A stretch of DNA of 64,000 nucleotides from Gammaproteobacteria bacterium (GCA_028293725.1 JAQGOE010000156.1:47619-111618); one strand, 5' to 3'; shown: positions 1-8,944, counted from the stretch's first letter. Numbers and translations are program-made. The notes: generated from the sequence alone by a model not told the origin.

Positions 1-41
1 TCGTTTCAAAAGCGCTGGTTGGCGAAAATGAGGACACGAGC

Positions 42-461
42 ATGCGATTCATGATCATCATGATCCCGAAGGGTTACGAGCAGGCCGCCCCCGGGACCGT
101 GCCTGACGCCAAGGCCGTCGAGGCCATGATGAAGTACAACGAGGCACTGCAGAAAGCCGGTGTCCTGCTGTCGCTGGAAGGACTGCACCCGCCCTCCATG
201 GGCGCCCGTGTCTCTTTCGAGAGCGGCAAGCCGATGGTGACCGACGGCCCCTTCACCGAGACCAAGGAGGTCATCGGCGGCTACTGGATGATCCAGGTCG
301 CCTCCAAAGCAGAGGCCATCGAATGGGCGAAGCGCTGCCCCGGCGGCAAGAACGAGATCATCGAAATCCGCCAGGTCCAGGAAATGGCAGATTTTCCGGC
401 AGACGTACAAAAGGTCGCCGAGAAATTCCCGGAAATGCAGGCGCTGCACCCAAAGCGGTGA
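42..461 (+). CDS. YCII-related (DGPF-domain) protein
   Basis: A 139-residue soluble protein of the YCII-related family, which has a ferredoxin-like alpha/beta fold. The family signature is clear: an N-terminal MRFMIIM strand and the block DGPFTETKEVIGGYW near residues 67-81, which gives the family its DGPF nickname, followed by EAIEWAKRCP. Most such proteins have no proven reaction; in many genomes they sit beside ECF sigma factors and are thought to be small enzymes or regulators. The ATG at 42 is preceded by a GAGGA element about eight bases upstream. There is no signal peptide or membrane segment. The gene lies at the window edge, so an upstream partner may be out of view. Identity as a family member is firm; function is not. 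Confidence 0.85.
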   Translation: MRFMIIMIPKGYEQAAPGTVPDAKAVEAMMKYNEALQKAGVLLSLEGLHPPSMGARVSFESGKPMVTDGPFTETKEVIGGYWMIQVASKAEAIEWAKRCPGGKNEIIEIRQVQEMADFPADVQKVAEKFPEMQALHPKR

Positions 462-557
462 CCGGCCGCGGCAGTCCCACGCGGGAGGCGGACTATTTGA
501 CGGCCATATGTGGATCGTTCACGCTGAACTCGCGTCGAATGATCCAGGAGCGCAGAT

Positions 558-1037
558 ATGGCCGGCTTTTATGACATCGCGGTGCGGGGAATCGACGGGT
601 CGCCCGATCTTCTCGGGGGGTTGCGCGGGAAGGTCGTGCTGGCCGTGAATGTGGCGAGTCGGTGTGGGTTGACGCCGCAGTATTCCGGTCTCGAGCAATT
701 GCAGCGTGAGTTGAGCGAGCAAAATTTCACCGTCGTCGGGTTCCCGTGCAACCAGTTTGGCGCCCAGGAGCCCGGCAGCGAGGCGCAGATCGTGGAGTTC
801 TGCCAGACGAATTACGATGTCAGTTTTCCACTGAGCGCGAAGCTCGAAGTGAACGGCGCGGGCCGCCATCCGTTGTACGCATTCATGACCGCGCCCGAAA
901 ACGGGTTTGCAGGTGACATCGAGTGGAACTTCGAGAAATTCCTCATCGGTCGCGACGGCAAGGTGTTGAAGCGCTACCCGCCGCCGACCAAGCCGCAGGA
1001 CAGCGGACTGCTGCAGGATATTTCGGACGCGTTGTAG
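558..1037 (+). CDS. Glutathione peroxidase (cysteine type)
   Basis: A 159-residue thiol peroxidase of the glutathione peroxidase family (BtuE/Gpx), reducing hydrogen peroxide or lipid hydroperoxides with glutathione or thioredoxin. The peroxidatic residue is Cys36 in NVASRCGLTP, the position of selenocysteine in animal enzymes. FPCNQFG at 62-68 and the WNFEKFL motif, carrying the conserved Trp and Asn of the active site, follow. Length is normal for the bacterial family and there is no signal peptide, so it should be cytoplasmic. An AGGAG ribosome site lies about eight bases before the ATG. The next gene is convergent and ends 21 bases away. Confidence 0.93.
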   Translation: MAGFYDIAVRGIDGSPDLLGGLRGKVVLAVNVASRCGLTPQYSGLEQLQRELSEQNFTVVGFPCNQFGAQEPGSEAQIVEFCQTNYDVSFPLSAKLEVNGAGRHPLYAFMTAPENGFAGDIEWNFEKFLIGRDGKVLKRYPPPTKPQDSGLLQDISDAL

Positions 1038-1044
1038 CAGGGCG

Positions 1045-1056
1045 CCCGCCGGCGGG
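1045..1056. terminator. GC palindrome between convergent genes
   Basis: A perfect 12-base palindrome CCCGCCGGCGGG lies in the 21-base gap between the stop codons of the peroxidase and the oxidoreductase. It could form a short hairpin in either transcript. No U-rich tract follows on either side, so an intrinsic terminator is only a possibility. Confidence 0.25.
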
Positions 1057-1058
1057 AT

Positions 1059-2432
1059 TCAGGGCACTAACTCTCCCAAAATCGTCGGAATCAACTCCGA
1101 CACCGTCGGATGGATATGCACGGCATGTTGCAGCGTCGTAAACGGCGCCTTCGCTGCCATCGTATCCAGGATGCCATGTACGGCCTCGTCGCCGCCGACG
1201 CCGAGAATGGCGGCGCCGAGGATCTCCCGGGTGTCGGCATCCACGACCACCTTCATGAACCCCTGCGATTCTCCCTTTTCCACCGCCCGGTGCACCCGGG
1301 TCATCGGGCGATTTCCCACACGGATCTTACGTCCGCTGGCGCGCGCTTCCTTCTCGGTCATGCCGACGCGCCCCAGCGGCGGATCGACGAACAGGCCATA
1401 ACAGAGAATCCGGTCGCTCACCCGGCGGTTTTCGCCGTCGAGCAGATTGCCGGCGATGATCTCGAAATCGTTGTAGGCCGTGTGAGTGAAAGCGCCTTTG
1501 CCGTTACAGTCTCCAAGAGCCCAGATTCCCGGGACGTTGGTTTGCAACTTGTCGTCCACTTTTATGTAGCCGCGATTATCGACGGCGACCCCGGCGCGGT
1601 CGAGTCCGAGGTCGTCGGTGTTAGGCCGCCGTCCGACCGCCAGCAGTACGTGTGAGCCCAGGACTTCCGGGTCACCTGTAGTGCATTCAACTCCCGCGAC
1701 GATCTTGTCACCGCGTTTGTCGAAGTGAATGCATTCCGCACTGGTGCGAACCGCAATCCCTTCAGCGGCGAATATCGCTTCGATCGCGGTCGACACGTCT
1801 TCGTCTTCGCGCGAGACGAGCCGAGGCCCTTTTTCGATCACCGTCACGGTGCTGCCGAAGCGGCGATACATCTGCGCGAACTCGAGTCCGACATAACTGC
1901 CCCCGACGACGATCAGGTGCTGCGGGAGAATGTCCAACTCGAGAATCGAGGTGTTGTTCAGGGTTGGCACCCGACCGACGCCGGGCAGGTCAGGCAGTAT
2001 GGCGCGGCCCCCAACATTGAGGAAAATCTGCTTCGCGCGCAGCACGTCGTCGCCGACACGTACTTCCCGCTCCGACTCGAAGCGCGCATGCCCCTTGAGC
2101 ACCGTACAGCCTTTCAGGGTGCCCAGCCAGATCTCGATCCCATCACGGGAAGTGGTGACAATCTTGTCTTTACGTGCTTTCACGGCGCGCATATCGATGG
2201 AGATCCCGCCGTCAATTCTCACGCCGTATTCCGCAGCTCGCCTGGCCTGGTGCGCGACCTCCGCGCTGGCGACGAGCGTCTTGGTCGGCGTGCATCCGGT
2301 ATTGACGCAAGTGCCGCCGAATAGATGGCGCTCGATCATGGCCACGGTCATGCCGGCAGCCACGAGTCGCCCCGCCAACGCAGGCCCCGCCTGGCCCGCC
2401 CCAATGACGATCGCATCGAAAGTCGCAGTCAT
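1059..2432 (-). CDS. FAD-dependent pyridine nucleotide-disulfide oxidoreductase (mercuric-reductase-like)
   Basis: A 457-residue class I flavoprotein disulfide reductase. It shows the N-terminal FAD fingerprint (VIGAGQAGPALA), the redox-active pair Cys42 and Cys47 in GGTCVNTGC, a central NAD(P)H Rossmann fingerprint (VVGGSYVGLEFAQ), the second FAD motif (IWALGDCNG) and the C-terminal dimer-interface His-Glu pair (HPTVSE, His441 and Glu446). Such proteins are often labelled mercuric reductase, but this one lacks the N-terminal heavy-metal domain and the C-terminal vicinal cysteines of MerA, and no mer genes are nearby. Its substrate is unknown; a soluble, dithiol or quinone-type reduction is the reasonable expectation. 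It is divergent from the VCBS gene across a 470-base gap. Confidence 0.9.
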   Translation of the reverse strand: MTATFDAIVIGAGQAGPALAGRLVAAGMTVAMIERHLFGGTCVNTGCTPTKTLVASAEVAHQARRAAEYGVRIDGGISIDMRAVKARKDKIVTTSRDGIEIWLGTLKGCTVLKGHARFESEREVRVGDDVLRAKQIFLNVGGRAILPDLPGVGRVPTLNNTSILELDILPQHLIVVGGSYVGLEFAQMYRRFGSTVTVIEKGPRLVSREDEDVSTAIEAIFAAEGIAVRTSAECIHFDKRGDKIVAGVECTTGDPEVLGSHVLLAVGRRPNTDDLGLDRAGVAVDNRGYIKVDDKLQTNVPGIWALGDCNGKGAFTHTAYNDFEIIAGNLLDGENRRVSDRILCYGLFVDPPLGRVGMTEKEARASGRKIRVGNRPMTRVHRAVEKGESQGFMKVVVDADTREILGAAILGVGGDEAVHGILDTMAAKAPFTTLQHAVHIHPTVSELIPTILGELVP

Positions 2433-2903
2433 AACCGCCCCTGTCGCAAGTCTCGGCGCCGCGCGCGTGGAATTCCAGACTCTGCCAGCTTTGCCGGGCT
2501 GCTGCTTGCTCGTTCCCCGCGTTTTTTTCGCCCGCCCCGCCCCCGGCGTCGTTGTCTTGCGACTTCACGCCTGGTCCGGCACACGGATTGCTCCCCTCCC
2601 GCCGTGATCGCAGCAATCAACACCATGGCACTACTGCCGTGCCGCCGGCACCGCTCCCAGCAAATATTCAGCAAGGGAGTGCTGAGCGCAGCCGCGCGTG
2701 CCTTCGGCGGTGTGCCGACCGCCTGCGATCCGATCCGCTCCTCCCCTCAAATTGATGGAGGCAAGATCAATCGCCTGAGCCACTGGACCCTTCCAACCTG
2801 ACCGCTTCCCGGCACTCCGCCGCGGACGGGTCGCGCCCTGGCGCGCGCCCCGGCTGCGATATTGCAACATCGCGTTGGAAACGAAGGTTCACCGGGAGCT
2901 CAT
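2433..2903. other. Intergenic region between divergent genes, no gene recognised
   Basis: About 470 bases separate the flavoprotein start from the secreted repeat protein start. Open frames here have no recognisable protein character. I see no tRNA, repeat or convincing promoter hexamers; a short TCGGC-N5-GCCGA inverted repeat sits in the middle. It probably holds the two divergent promoters. Confidence 0.4.
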
Positions 2904-4190
2904 GTGAAAGCCACTCACCTCTACATTTATTCGATTGTCCGTCGCTGGCTTGCGATCACTCTATTGCTCGTGCTGGGCCCGTGGACCATCACCGCAGCGA
3001 GCGCGCAGACAATTGCGCAGGACGTCGTCATCGACAACCGTGTTCCCGTCGGCGAGCCGTTGGAAAAGGCGATCGACTATTTTACAGCCGCCAACTTTCC
3101 GAGCGTCATTGTCGGCAACGGGCGCGGCGGCTTGTACTTATATCGCTCCATCACGGGGCAACTGCAGGGACCCTGGAAGCGCTCGACCATTGTCGAGCGG
3201 GGCAGTGCGTATGAGCGCGCGCGGCCCATAAAATTCGACGGGGATGTCTATCCGGGGCTGGTCGCCTCGATTGGCAATCAAATCGTGCTGTTCGAAAATC
3301 CAGGCAATCGCGGCCACACCGCCGCGGTGACCCGGCCCTGGCCCGCCCACGTCGTGAATCCCAAACATGGTTGTCATGACATCCGCCTCGAGGATCTCGA
3401 TGGCGACGGCAAAGTCGACATTGTCTGTTCGGGAGCGATCAGCTTGCGTGCGCCCGAATTCGTGGCCTTCCAGAACGACCGCAATCATTGGCAGGTGGTC
3501 GATGATGTCGCGGACGTCGGGGACGATGTTGCCATTCTCAGAATAGGAACTGACTCCCTGCCGCACCTGGTCGGCTCCGATCCGAGTGGCAACATCTTCT
3601 GGTACGAGAATCCCCGCGCGCGTGGCGGCAACGCGCGCACCGCTCATTGGTCCAAACATTTCATCGGTCCCGGAAACGTTGGCAACAGCTTCGCCGCGGG
3701 CCAGCTCGTGTCAGGTAAATATGCGGTGGTCACCGCCGCCAACGAGCACGAGGGTCCCGGAGGAGGGACCGATGACCGGGGGATTACCTGGTACGAGCAG
3801 CCCGCCGATCCGCAGGATCCCTGGATTGCGCACCCCATGGGCGCGAGTTATCGCGACGTGCACGAAATCAACCTGGGCCAGTGGAACGGCGGTGTCCCGT
3901 ACGTTCTCGTGGCCGAGCAGGAGCAGGCCTGCGATCCCGCGCGGCCTGAAAGCAAGCCACCGGACCACCCCGGCATACCCTGCCGCATCACCATGTTTCA
4001 ATGGAATAACGGCCAGCCCGAAGAGGCCGTGCTGGCCGACACCGGTACCCAGAACCAGGTGGTCCTGCCCTGGCGCGGCGGATTGTTAATGGCGGATGCA
4101 AATCACGGTGCGTACGGCGCTTCGCGGGCTGTTCACCTGAGACTCATTCTCCCCAAAGTAAGCAATCCCGTGGCGTCGGCGCTCCCGTGA
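2904..4190 (+). CDS. Secreted FG-GAP/VCBS-repeat protein
   Basis: A secreted protein of about 428 residues built from FG-GAP/VCBS-type blades, probably a beta-propeller. A Sec signal peptide ends near the ASAQ of TITAASAQ. The calcium-loop motif DLDGDGKVDIV is visible near residues 165-175, and similar blades run along the chain (VGSDPSGNIFWYENP, GGLYLYRS). I chose the GTG at 2904 with a GGGAG site upstream, because it puts the hydrophobic segment right after a basic N-terminus; the frame is open further upstream. Related proteins are often of unknown function and may bind polysaccharide or act as scaffolds. No enzyme motif was seen. Its stop is 33 bases before the end of the convergent secreted gene. 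Confidence 0.75.
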   Translation: MKATHLYIYSIVRRWLAITLLLVLGPWTITAASAQTIAQDVVIDNRVPVGEPLEKAIDYFTAANFPSVIVGNGRGGLYLYRSITGQLQGPWKRSTIVERGSAYERARPIKFDGDVYPGLVASIGNQIVLFENPGNRGHTAAVTRPWPAHVVNPKHGCHDIRLEDLDGDGKVDIVCSGAISLRAPEFVAFQNDRNHWQVVDDVADVGDDVAILRIGTDSLPHLVGSDPSGNIFWYENPRARGGNARTAHWSKHFIGPGNVGNSFAAGQLVSGKYAVVTAANEHEGPGGGTDDRGITWYEQPADPQDPWIAHPMGASYRDVHEINLGQWNGGVPYVLVAEQEQACDPARPESKPPDHPGIPCRITMFQWNNGQPEEAVLADTGTQNQVVLPWRGGLLMADANHGAYGASRAVHLRLILPKVSNPVASALP

Positions 4191-4223
4191 CCCAAGCGGC
4201 TGCGCGTCGTGACGGCCGTGTCC

Positions 4224-5198
4224 TCAGGGTACATCCCACACGGCCGAGCGCATTCCATACGGCACGGAATCCAACACCGCCTCGACCTGGTCGATCTTGC
4301 CCTTGTCGATCTGGAACAGCTCGGAGATTTCCAGTGTGTGTGGCGCGCGCACCGGGGAGGGTGCGGTCTGACCGTTCGTGAGATGAATGTCCTTGATCCG
4401 GCCAGCGTGATCGAAGAAAGCAAACGACATCACCAGCCCCCGCTCGCGGTCCACGACCGGGAAGCGACGGTCGCGTATGGAGGTGACGAACGAGAAGTAG
4501 CCGCTCTTCTGTTGATCCTCACAGCCCAGCGCCACGACATTGAAGCCGCCGTTGGCGGGGCGCAGGAAATTGGGGTTACTGTTGGTCTGAACACCGTTCT
4601 CCCACCGCAGGCAGGTCGGCGCAAAGGGGGCGGTATTCTGTCCGGAGTTGCCGCCTAACCCGGTGAAATAGGAATTCGCGACTTTGATCAGGTCCGTGCG
4701 GGACATCCTTTCGCCGCCCGACAGTGAGCGCAGGAATTGCGGGCGGGGAGTGCCTTTCTCCTCCATCGTCTTGCCCGCGGGAGGAAAGCTCGGGGTTCCC
4801 CCGGAGCGGACGACGATCGTCTCCACCTCGCTGATCAGGCCGTAGTCAACTTTCAGGCGCAGGGCCATGTACACCGGGTTATCAGCCTCGATCAGGGTGC
4901 CATACAACCCGACCTGCCCGTCCTCGGGGTCGGCGACGTAGAGTCGATATTTCCCCGCGGCCGTGGCCGTACCCCACAAGCCGTCGCCGAGCCGTAACTC
5001 CTGCCCGTTTTCTGTAAAACGCACTACTCGCGCGAGTGGCAACTGGTTCGGATCGTGCGCCACCAGCGCGGCGAGATACTTGTCGACCATCCCCGTCAGG
5101 CAGGCGCGCTCGCAGAGGTCAGACGCAAAGCTCGAAGTGGCCGGCAGCCAGCCCGCGACCATGGCTGTCGCGGCGGCGGCAATAATCCTAATCCGCAT
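4224..5198 (-). CDS. Secreted protein of unknown function (DUF8021-like)
   Basis: A 324-residue exported protein. A signal peptide (AAAATAMVAGWLPATSSFAS) precedes a cysteine pair in DLCERACLTG. The segment with TENGQELRLGDGLWGTA and RLYVADPEDGQVG resembles secreted proteins grouped as DUF8021; I give that name from memory of the pattern, so it is tentative. These proteins look like NTF2-type barrels in layout, with a helix (MVDKYLAALVAHDP) followed by strands, and this one may carry two such halves. No catalytic motif is obvious. It is transcribed away from the ECF sigma gene, and the 190 bases between them would hold both promoters. Confidence 0.6.
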   Translation of the reverse strand: MRIRIIAAAATAMVAGWLPATSSFASDLCERACLTGMVDKYLAALVAHDPNQLPLARVVRFTENGQELRLGDGLWGTATAAGKYRLYVADPEDGQVGLYGTLIEADNPVYMALRLKVDYGLISEVETIVVRSGGTPSFPPAGKTMEEKGTPRPQFLRSLSGGERMSRTDLIKVANSYFTGLGGNSGQNTAPFAPTCLRWENGVQTNSNPNFLRPANGGFNVVALGCEDQQKSGYFSFVTSIRDRRFPVVDRERGLVMSFAFFDHAGRIKDIHLTNGQTAPSPVRAPHTLEISELFQIDKGKIDQVEAVLDSVPYGMRSAVWDVP

Positions 5199-5261
5199 GA
5201 TTCCCCCTCATGTTCGTCAGCAGCCAAGCATACGCCTGAATCCGTCCGCTCCGTTCCTACG

Positions 5262-5267
5262 TATAAT
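5262..5267 (+). promoter_or_regulatory. Candidate -10 box (TATAAT) upstream of the ECF sigma gene
   Basis: A perfect TATAAT lies 121 bases upstream of the sigma-factor ATG. I found no good -35 hexamer at 16-18 bases, so the assignment rests on the -10 alone. If used, the transcript would carry a leader of roughly 115 bases that includes a short open frame. Confidence 0.35.
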
Positions 5268-5283
5268 GGGGATGGTCAGGTTT

Positions 5284-5385
5284 ATGGCACTCGTCCTCCT
5301 GGTGGTTACCTTCGAATCGCGACTGGCGTGTCAAACTCAGGCAGACTGTCTGCCGCAACAACTTCGAGCCGCGCCGGAACATTGA
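5284..5385 (+). CDS. Possible 33-codon leader or small lipoprotein ORF
   Basis: A short frame opens at the ATG at 5284, with further in-frame ATGs at 5266 and 5272, and stops 3 bases before the sigma-factor ATG. It encodes MALVLLVVTFESRLAC followed by 17 hydrophilic residues, which looks like a small signal sequence ending in a poor lipobox. The tight spacing to the sigma gene would allow translational coupling. There is no homologue I recognise, and it may be chance. Confidence 0.22.
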   Translation: MALVLLVVTFESRLACQTQADCLPQQLRAAPEH

Positions 5386-5388
5386 AGA

Positions 5389-5943
5389 ATGCTTGAGACG
5401 AACGCCACGTCGTTGGAAGCTCTGTTGGCGCAGGTCGCCCTGGGGAGTCGCGACGCTTTTGACGCGCTTTATCGGAGCACGGCCAACAGGCTGTTCGGGA
5501 TTTGCCTGCGCGTGCTCGCGGAACGCGCGGAAGCAGAAGACGCGTTGCAAGAAGTGTTTACCACGGTCTGGCGCAAAGCCGCACAATTCGACGCCACCAA
5601 GGCCAGTGCGACCACGTGGCTCGCCATGATTGCCCGCAACAAAGCTATCGACCGGCTACGCTCCATACCCGCCCGGCAGGCTCGAGCCAGTGTCGAGCTG
5701 GCGGAGGATCTGGAGGATCCGGGCGCGTCGCCGCCGCAGCAGGCACAGGCCGCCACGGATCGCGCGCAGCTCGAGAACTGCCTGGAGCGGCTCGAGCCGC
5801 GGCGCCGCTCGCTCATCCGCGCCGCCTTCTTCGACGGGCTCACCTATGAGGACCTGGCGACGAAGATCGAAACCCCCCTGGGCACCATCAAGAGTTGGAT
5901 TCGCCGGGGTTTGATGCAACTACGGGAGTGCCTGGGCCCGTGA
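5389..5943 (+). CDS. ECF RNA polymerase sigma factor (SigK-like)
   Basis: A 184-residue extracytoplasmic-function sigma factor. Region 2 lies at about residues 20-92, with the core-binding and -10 recognition segment EDALQEVFTTVWRKA and WLAMIARNKAIDRLRS. Region 4 lies at about 125-180, with the helix-turn-helix FDGLTYEDLATKIETPLGTIKSWIRRG. There is no region 3, as expected. The stop codon overlaps the start of the anti-sigma gene, so the two should be made in balance. This arrangement matches the SigK/RskA class, in which the anti-sigma factor holds the sigma at the membrane until a signal triggers its proteolysis. The neighbouring genes give no hint of the signal. Confidence 0.93.
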   Translation: MLETNATSLEALLAQVALGSRDAFDALYRSTANRLFGICLRVLAERAEAEDALQEVFTTVWRKAAQFDATKASATTWLAMIARNKAIDRLRSIPARQARASVELAEDLEDPGASPPQQAQAATDRAQLENCLERLEPRRRSLIRAAFFDGLTYEDLATKIETPLGTIKSWIRRGLMQLRECLGP

Positions 5944-6674
5944 ACAGCCCCAACCTGCCGCCTGGAGAGAGTGGGCCGGAAGGCCCCGAGCCGCCGCCGG
6001 ACGATATTCTGGCCGGGGAATTCGTGTTGGGAGTGTTGGACACCGTCCAACATCGCGCCGTGCAGGCACGCGTCGCAAGCGATCGTGCTTTCGCACAGCG
6101 GGTCGCGGAGTGGGAACGGCACCTCGGGCCGTGGCTGGCCGACATTGAGCCGGTCGAAGCCCCAGCGCACGTCTGGACTCGGATCTGCGCACGCCTGGGA
6201 TGGAACGAGGGTGCGCGCGCGCCATCTGGCTTCTGGCAGAGTCTCGGGTTCTGGCGTGCCGCAACTGTCCTGTCGACCGTGGTTGCGGTGGCTGCGATCG
6301 CATGGACGCTGCAGATTGCGCATCCACCGGAGCCTGTCGCGAAGCCCGTTACCTCGCTTACCCACGATGACGGTACGCCGGGTTGGCTCGCCTCCGTCGA
6401 CAGTTCGCACGGAACCGTGCTCATAGTGCCGGTGCCCTCCGCACCGGATTCGCAAGGGCGTGTGACCGAGCTCTGGCTGATTCCCGCTGGCAAAGCGCCG
6501 CGGTCGCTGGGCTTGGTTTCGATCAACAAATCGTACACCGTGACGGTTCCCGAGGATGTGCGCGCGGCGTTGGTCGCGGGTTCGGTCCTTGCGGTGACGT
6601 TGGAGCCCGCCACCGGGGTGCCGCATGCCGCTCCGTCGGGCCCGATCATCGCCAAAGGCGCGATTGGCTCGTAG
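5940..6674 (+). CDS. RskA-type anti-sigma factor
   Basis: A membrane-anchored anti-sigma factor of about 244 residues. The N-terminal cytoplasmic part (DDILAGEFVLGVLD and a run of helices to about residue 95) should bind the sigma factor. One transmembrane segment follows (TVLSTVVAVAAIAWTL), then a periplasmic RskA domain with GRVTELWLIP and GSVLAVTLEPATG. I place the start at the GTG at 5940, which overlaps the sigma stop codon by four bases (GTGA), rather than at in-frame codons inside the sigma gene. No CXXC zinc motif is present, so redox sensing through zinc release is unlikely. Regulated proteolysis of the periplasmic part is the known mode for the family. Confidence 0.88.
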   Translation: MNSPNLPPGESGPEGPEPPPDDILAGEFVLGVLDTVQHRAVQARVASDRAFAQRVAEWERHLGPWLADIEPVEAPAHVWTRICARLGWNEGARAPSGFWQSLGFWRAATVLSTVVAVAAIAWTLQIAHPPEPVAKPVTSLTHDDGTPGWLASVDSSHGTVLIVPVPSAPDSQGRVTELWLIPAGKAPRSLGLVSINKSYTVTVPEDVRAALVAGSVLAVTLEPATGVPHAAPSGPIIAKGAIGS

Positions 6675-6686
6675 CGCACTACCGGT

Positions 6687-7451
6687 TCACTCATCGGGAG
6701 TCGAATCTTTCTTCTTGCAGAACTTCGCGACCCGTTTGGCCGCGTCCGGCGCGAGTCCTTCGTTCTTGAAGAGATCGAGCGCGTAAGCGTTCTTCAAGGT
6801 GAGGCCTTCGGTCTGAATGAGCGCGCGCTTGATGACCAGGTTGGCGTACCAGGAGTTGGCCAGGATGTCGGCACAGAGCGCAGCGAGCTCGACATCGAAC
6901 CGCTCGTCGGCAAAACAGAAGTTCGCCAGGTGCATGGCCTGGGCCTCGCGCCCGGAATAGAAGCGCGAAGTGAGCATCATCTCGCTCGCCTTGGCCGTGC
7001 CGATCCGATGCGGGAGCCGCAGCGTGAGGCCCCAGACCGGCGTCAGCCCCCACTTGGCGTACACGTCGCAGAACTTCGCCGACTCGCTCGCGACAATCAG
7101 ATCGGCTGCGAGCGCCAGCTCCAGCGCGCCGGTGGAGCAATGGCCCTCGATCGCCGATATCACCGGTTGCGGCAGGTTGGCGAGCTTGTCGATCACTTCC
7201 GAGTGATAGTGCGGCTTGGCGTCCGCCTTCACGTACTCGAGCACCTCATTCATATCGTAGCCGGAGGAAAAGTTACCCTGGGCCCCGCGTAACACCACCA
7301 CGCCAACCGTCTTCGTCTGTCGTCCGATGGCATGCACGTGCTCGTCCAGTGCTTGGAACACATCCTTGGAGAGCGCGTTCAGCTTTTCCGGTCGGTTGAG
7401 TGTCAAAGTGGCCACGCCATCGTGGTCTTCGCGCAGAACGAGGCTGCTCAT
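6687..7451 (-). CDS. Enoyl-CoA hydratase/isomerase family protein
   Basis: A 254-residue crotonase-fold protein. The oxyanion-hole segments are visible: NFSSGYDM near residue 61-68 and EGHCSTGALELALAADL near 103-119. The first catalytic glutamate position (ALEL) is kept, but the second, usually a glutamate in a P-E-I/V segment, is replaced in FCDVYAKWGLTP. That suggests an isomerase or another crotonase reaction rather than a standard hydratase. A lysine-rich tail follows. The start codon overlaps the stop of the outer-membrane efflux gene (ATGA), so it is the fourth coupled gene of that operon, an odd partner for a metal pump. Confidence 0.85.
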   Translation of the reverse strand: MSSLVLREDHDGVATLTLNRPEKLNALSKDVFQALDEHVHAIGRQTKTVGVVVLRGAQGNFSSGYDMNEVLEYVKADAKPHYHSEVIDKLANLPQPVISAIEGHCSTGALELALAADLIVASESAKFCDVYAKWGLTPVWGLTLRLPHRIGTAKASEMMLTSRFYSGREAQAMHLANFCFADERFDVELAALCADILANSWYANLVIKRALIQTEGLTLKNAYALDLFKNEGLAPDAAKRVAKFCKKKDSTPDE

Positions 7452-8944
7452 AGACTGCTCCCTTTAGGGCGATTCCACCAACCGCCTCCGAGCGCCTGGA
7501 ACAGGCCGGCGGTGTCGGAATACCGGTTGGCCTGCGCCTGTACGAGGGCAAGCTCGGCCTGTTGGTAGGTAGCTTCCGCATTCATAACAGTGACGAGACT
7601 GATGGTTCCCAGATCGCGCTGCTTGCGAGCGAGATCGAATGCGCTTTGCGCCGCACGCGCAGCTTCGGCATCAGCATTGAGTGCGTCCGCATCGGCCTGC
7701 AAAGCTCGCAAGGTATCCGCGACATTCTGGCAGGCGAGAATTACTGCGGCTCGATACTGAGCACCCGCCTCGTCGAGAGCGGCGTCCGCGGCCCGATGTT
7801 TGTGTAGCAATGCGCCGGCATCGAACAGCGTCTGGGTCAGCGAAGCGCCGATATCCCAGAATCCGGTCCCTGTCTTGAACAAGTCACCGGCCGTGAGTGC
7901 GGTCGATCCCCAGTTACCCGTGATGGCGAATTGCGGCAGCATGTCGGCAATCGCCACCCCGGCCTCCGCGGAGGCGAAATGCAGGTTCTCTTCCGCCTGG
8001 CGCACGTCCGGACGCTGCTCTACGAGCTTCGAAGGCAGGCTGACAGGGAGATCGCCCGGCAAGGTCATTTCGTCGAGTTGAAACGTCTCGGCCGGCTCTT
8101 CGGCGGGTAACCGCCCCACCAGCGCCGTCAACTCATCGCGTGTCTGCCCTAACGCCTTCTGCAGGGGAGCCAGGGTCGCGGCGGATTGGGCCTCCAACGC
8201 CTCCTGGCTGAGCACATCCAGATTACTCGCGGTGCCGAGTGTCCGCTGCTGTCGCACCTTCTCCGTCAGTTGGTGCTGTAGTTCCAACACACGTTGAGTC
8301 GCGGCGATCTGCCCGCGCAGGCTCGCCTCCGTGATCGCGGTTACTACGACATTACTGCTCAACGTCAGATACGTCGCTTCGAGCTGGAAGCGCGTGCTGT
8401 CGTCCTGCGCCCGTGCCGCCTCCACGGAGCGCCGCGTCGCCCCGAAAATGTCGGGCATGTAGCTGACGCTCAGCTGTGCGGTGTAGAGGTTGTAGTACGG
8501 ATTCGCCTGCGGCAGGGAAGTCGGATTGGCTATCGTGCCGAGTGCGTTCTTGGCACGTTGAGCGTCGAAGCTTCCCTGCGCGGTCGGCCAGAAGGTAGTC
8601 CGTTGTGCCAGGTAGAGCTCGTGCGCCTGGCGCAGCGCCGCTTTGGCAGCCGCCATGTTCGGGTTGCCCTTAATCGCCTGCTCCACCAGTCCGTCGAGCT
8701 TGGGTGAATGGAAGACTGTCCACCATTGCGCCGGGATATCCATTTCGGCGACGAACCGCTGCGGGGCGCCACCCGCCGCTCCCGGGCTGGAAGCGATCTC
8801 ACCTTGCGTCGGAGCGCTTCCGTAGCCAGCGTCGGTGGGTGCAGCGGGCCGCTTGAAGTTGGGTCCTACGGCACAGTCAGAAAGGCCCGCAACCAGCGCG
8901 AGGGCCGTGACGCAGGCAACAGCCGGACGAGCGATCTTTATCAT
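7448..8944 (-). CDS. NodT/CusC-type outer membrane efflux lipoprotein
   Basis: The outer membrane channel of the RND efflux complex, about 498 residues. It starts with a lipoprotein signal whose lipobox is LSDC, so the mature protein is acylated. Two OEP repeats follow: one around residues 80-270 with the coiled-coil region ATYLTLSSNVVVTAITEAS, and one around 290-480 with RPDVRQAEENLHFASAEAGVAIADMLP, both typical of NodT/OprM proteins. The reading frame is open far upstream, but the ATG at 8944 overlaps the pump stop codon (ATGA) and begins the signal peptide, so I choose it. It should form a trimeric tunnel with the adjacent membrane fusion protein and pump. Confidence 0.9.
   Translation of the reverse strand: MIKIARPAVACVTALALVAGLSDCAVGPNFKRPAAPTDAGYGSAPTQGEIASSPGAAGGAPQRFVAEMDIPAQWWTVFHSPKLDGLVEQAIKGNPNMAAAKAALRQAHELYLAQRTTFWPTAQGSFDAQRAKNALGTIANPTSLPQANPYYNLYTAQLSVSYMPDIFGATRRSVEAARAQDDSTRFQLEATYLTLSSNVVVTAITEASLRGQIAATQRVLELQHQLTEKVRQQRTLGTASNLDVLSQEALEAQSAATLAPLQKALGQTRDELTALVGRLPAEEPAETFQLDEMTLPGDLPVSLPSKLVEQRPDVRQAEENLHFASAEAGVAIADMLPQFAITGNWGSTALTAGDLFKTGTGFWDIGASLTQTLFDAGALLHKHRAADAALDEAGAQYRAAVILACQNVADTLRALQADADALNADAEAARAAQSAFDLARKQRDLGTISLVTVMNAEATYQQAELALVQAQANRYSDTAGLFQALGGGWWNRPKGSSL

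Noticed and set aside
1059..2432. Mercuric reductase (merA)
   Set aside because: The N-terminal metal-binding domain and the C-terminal vicinal cysteines are missing and no mer genes accompany it, so only the wider flavoprotein family is supported.
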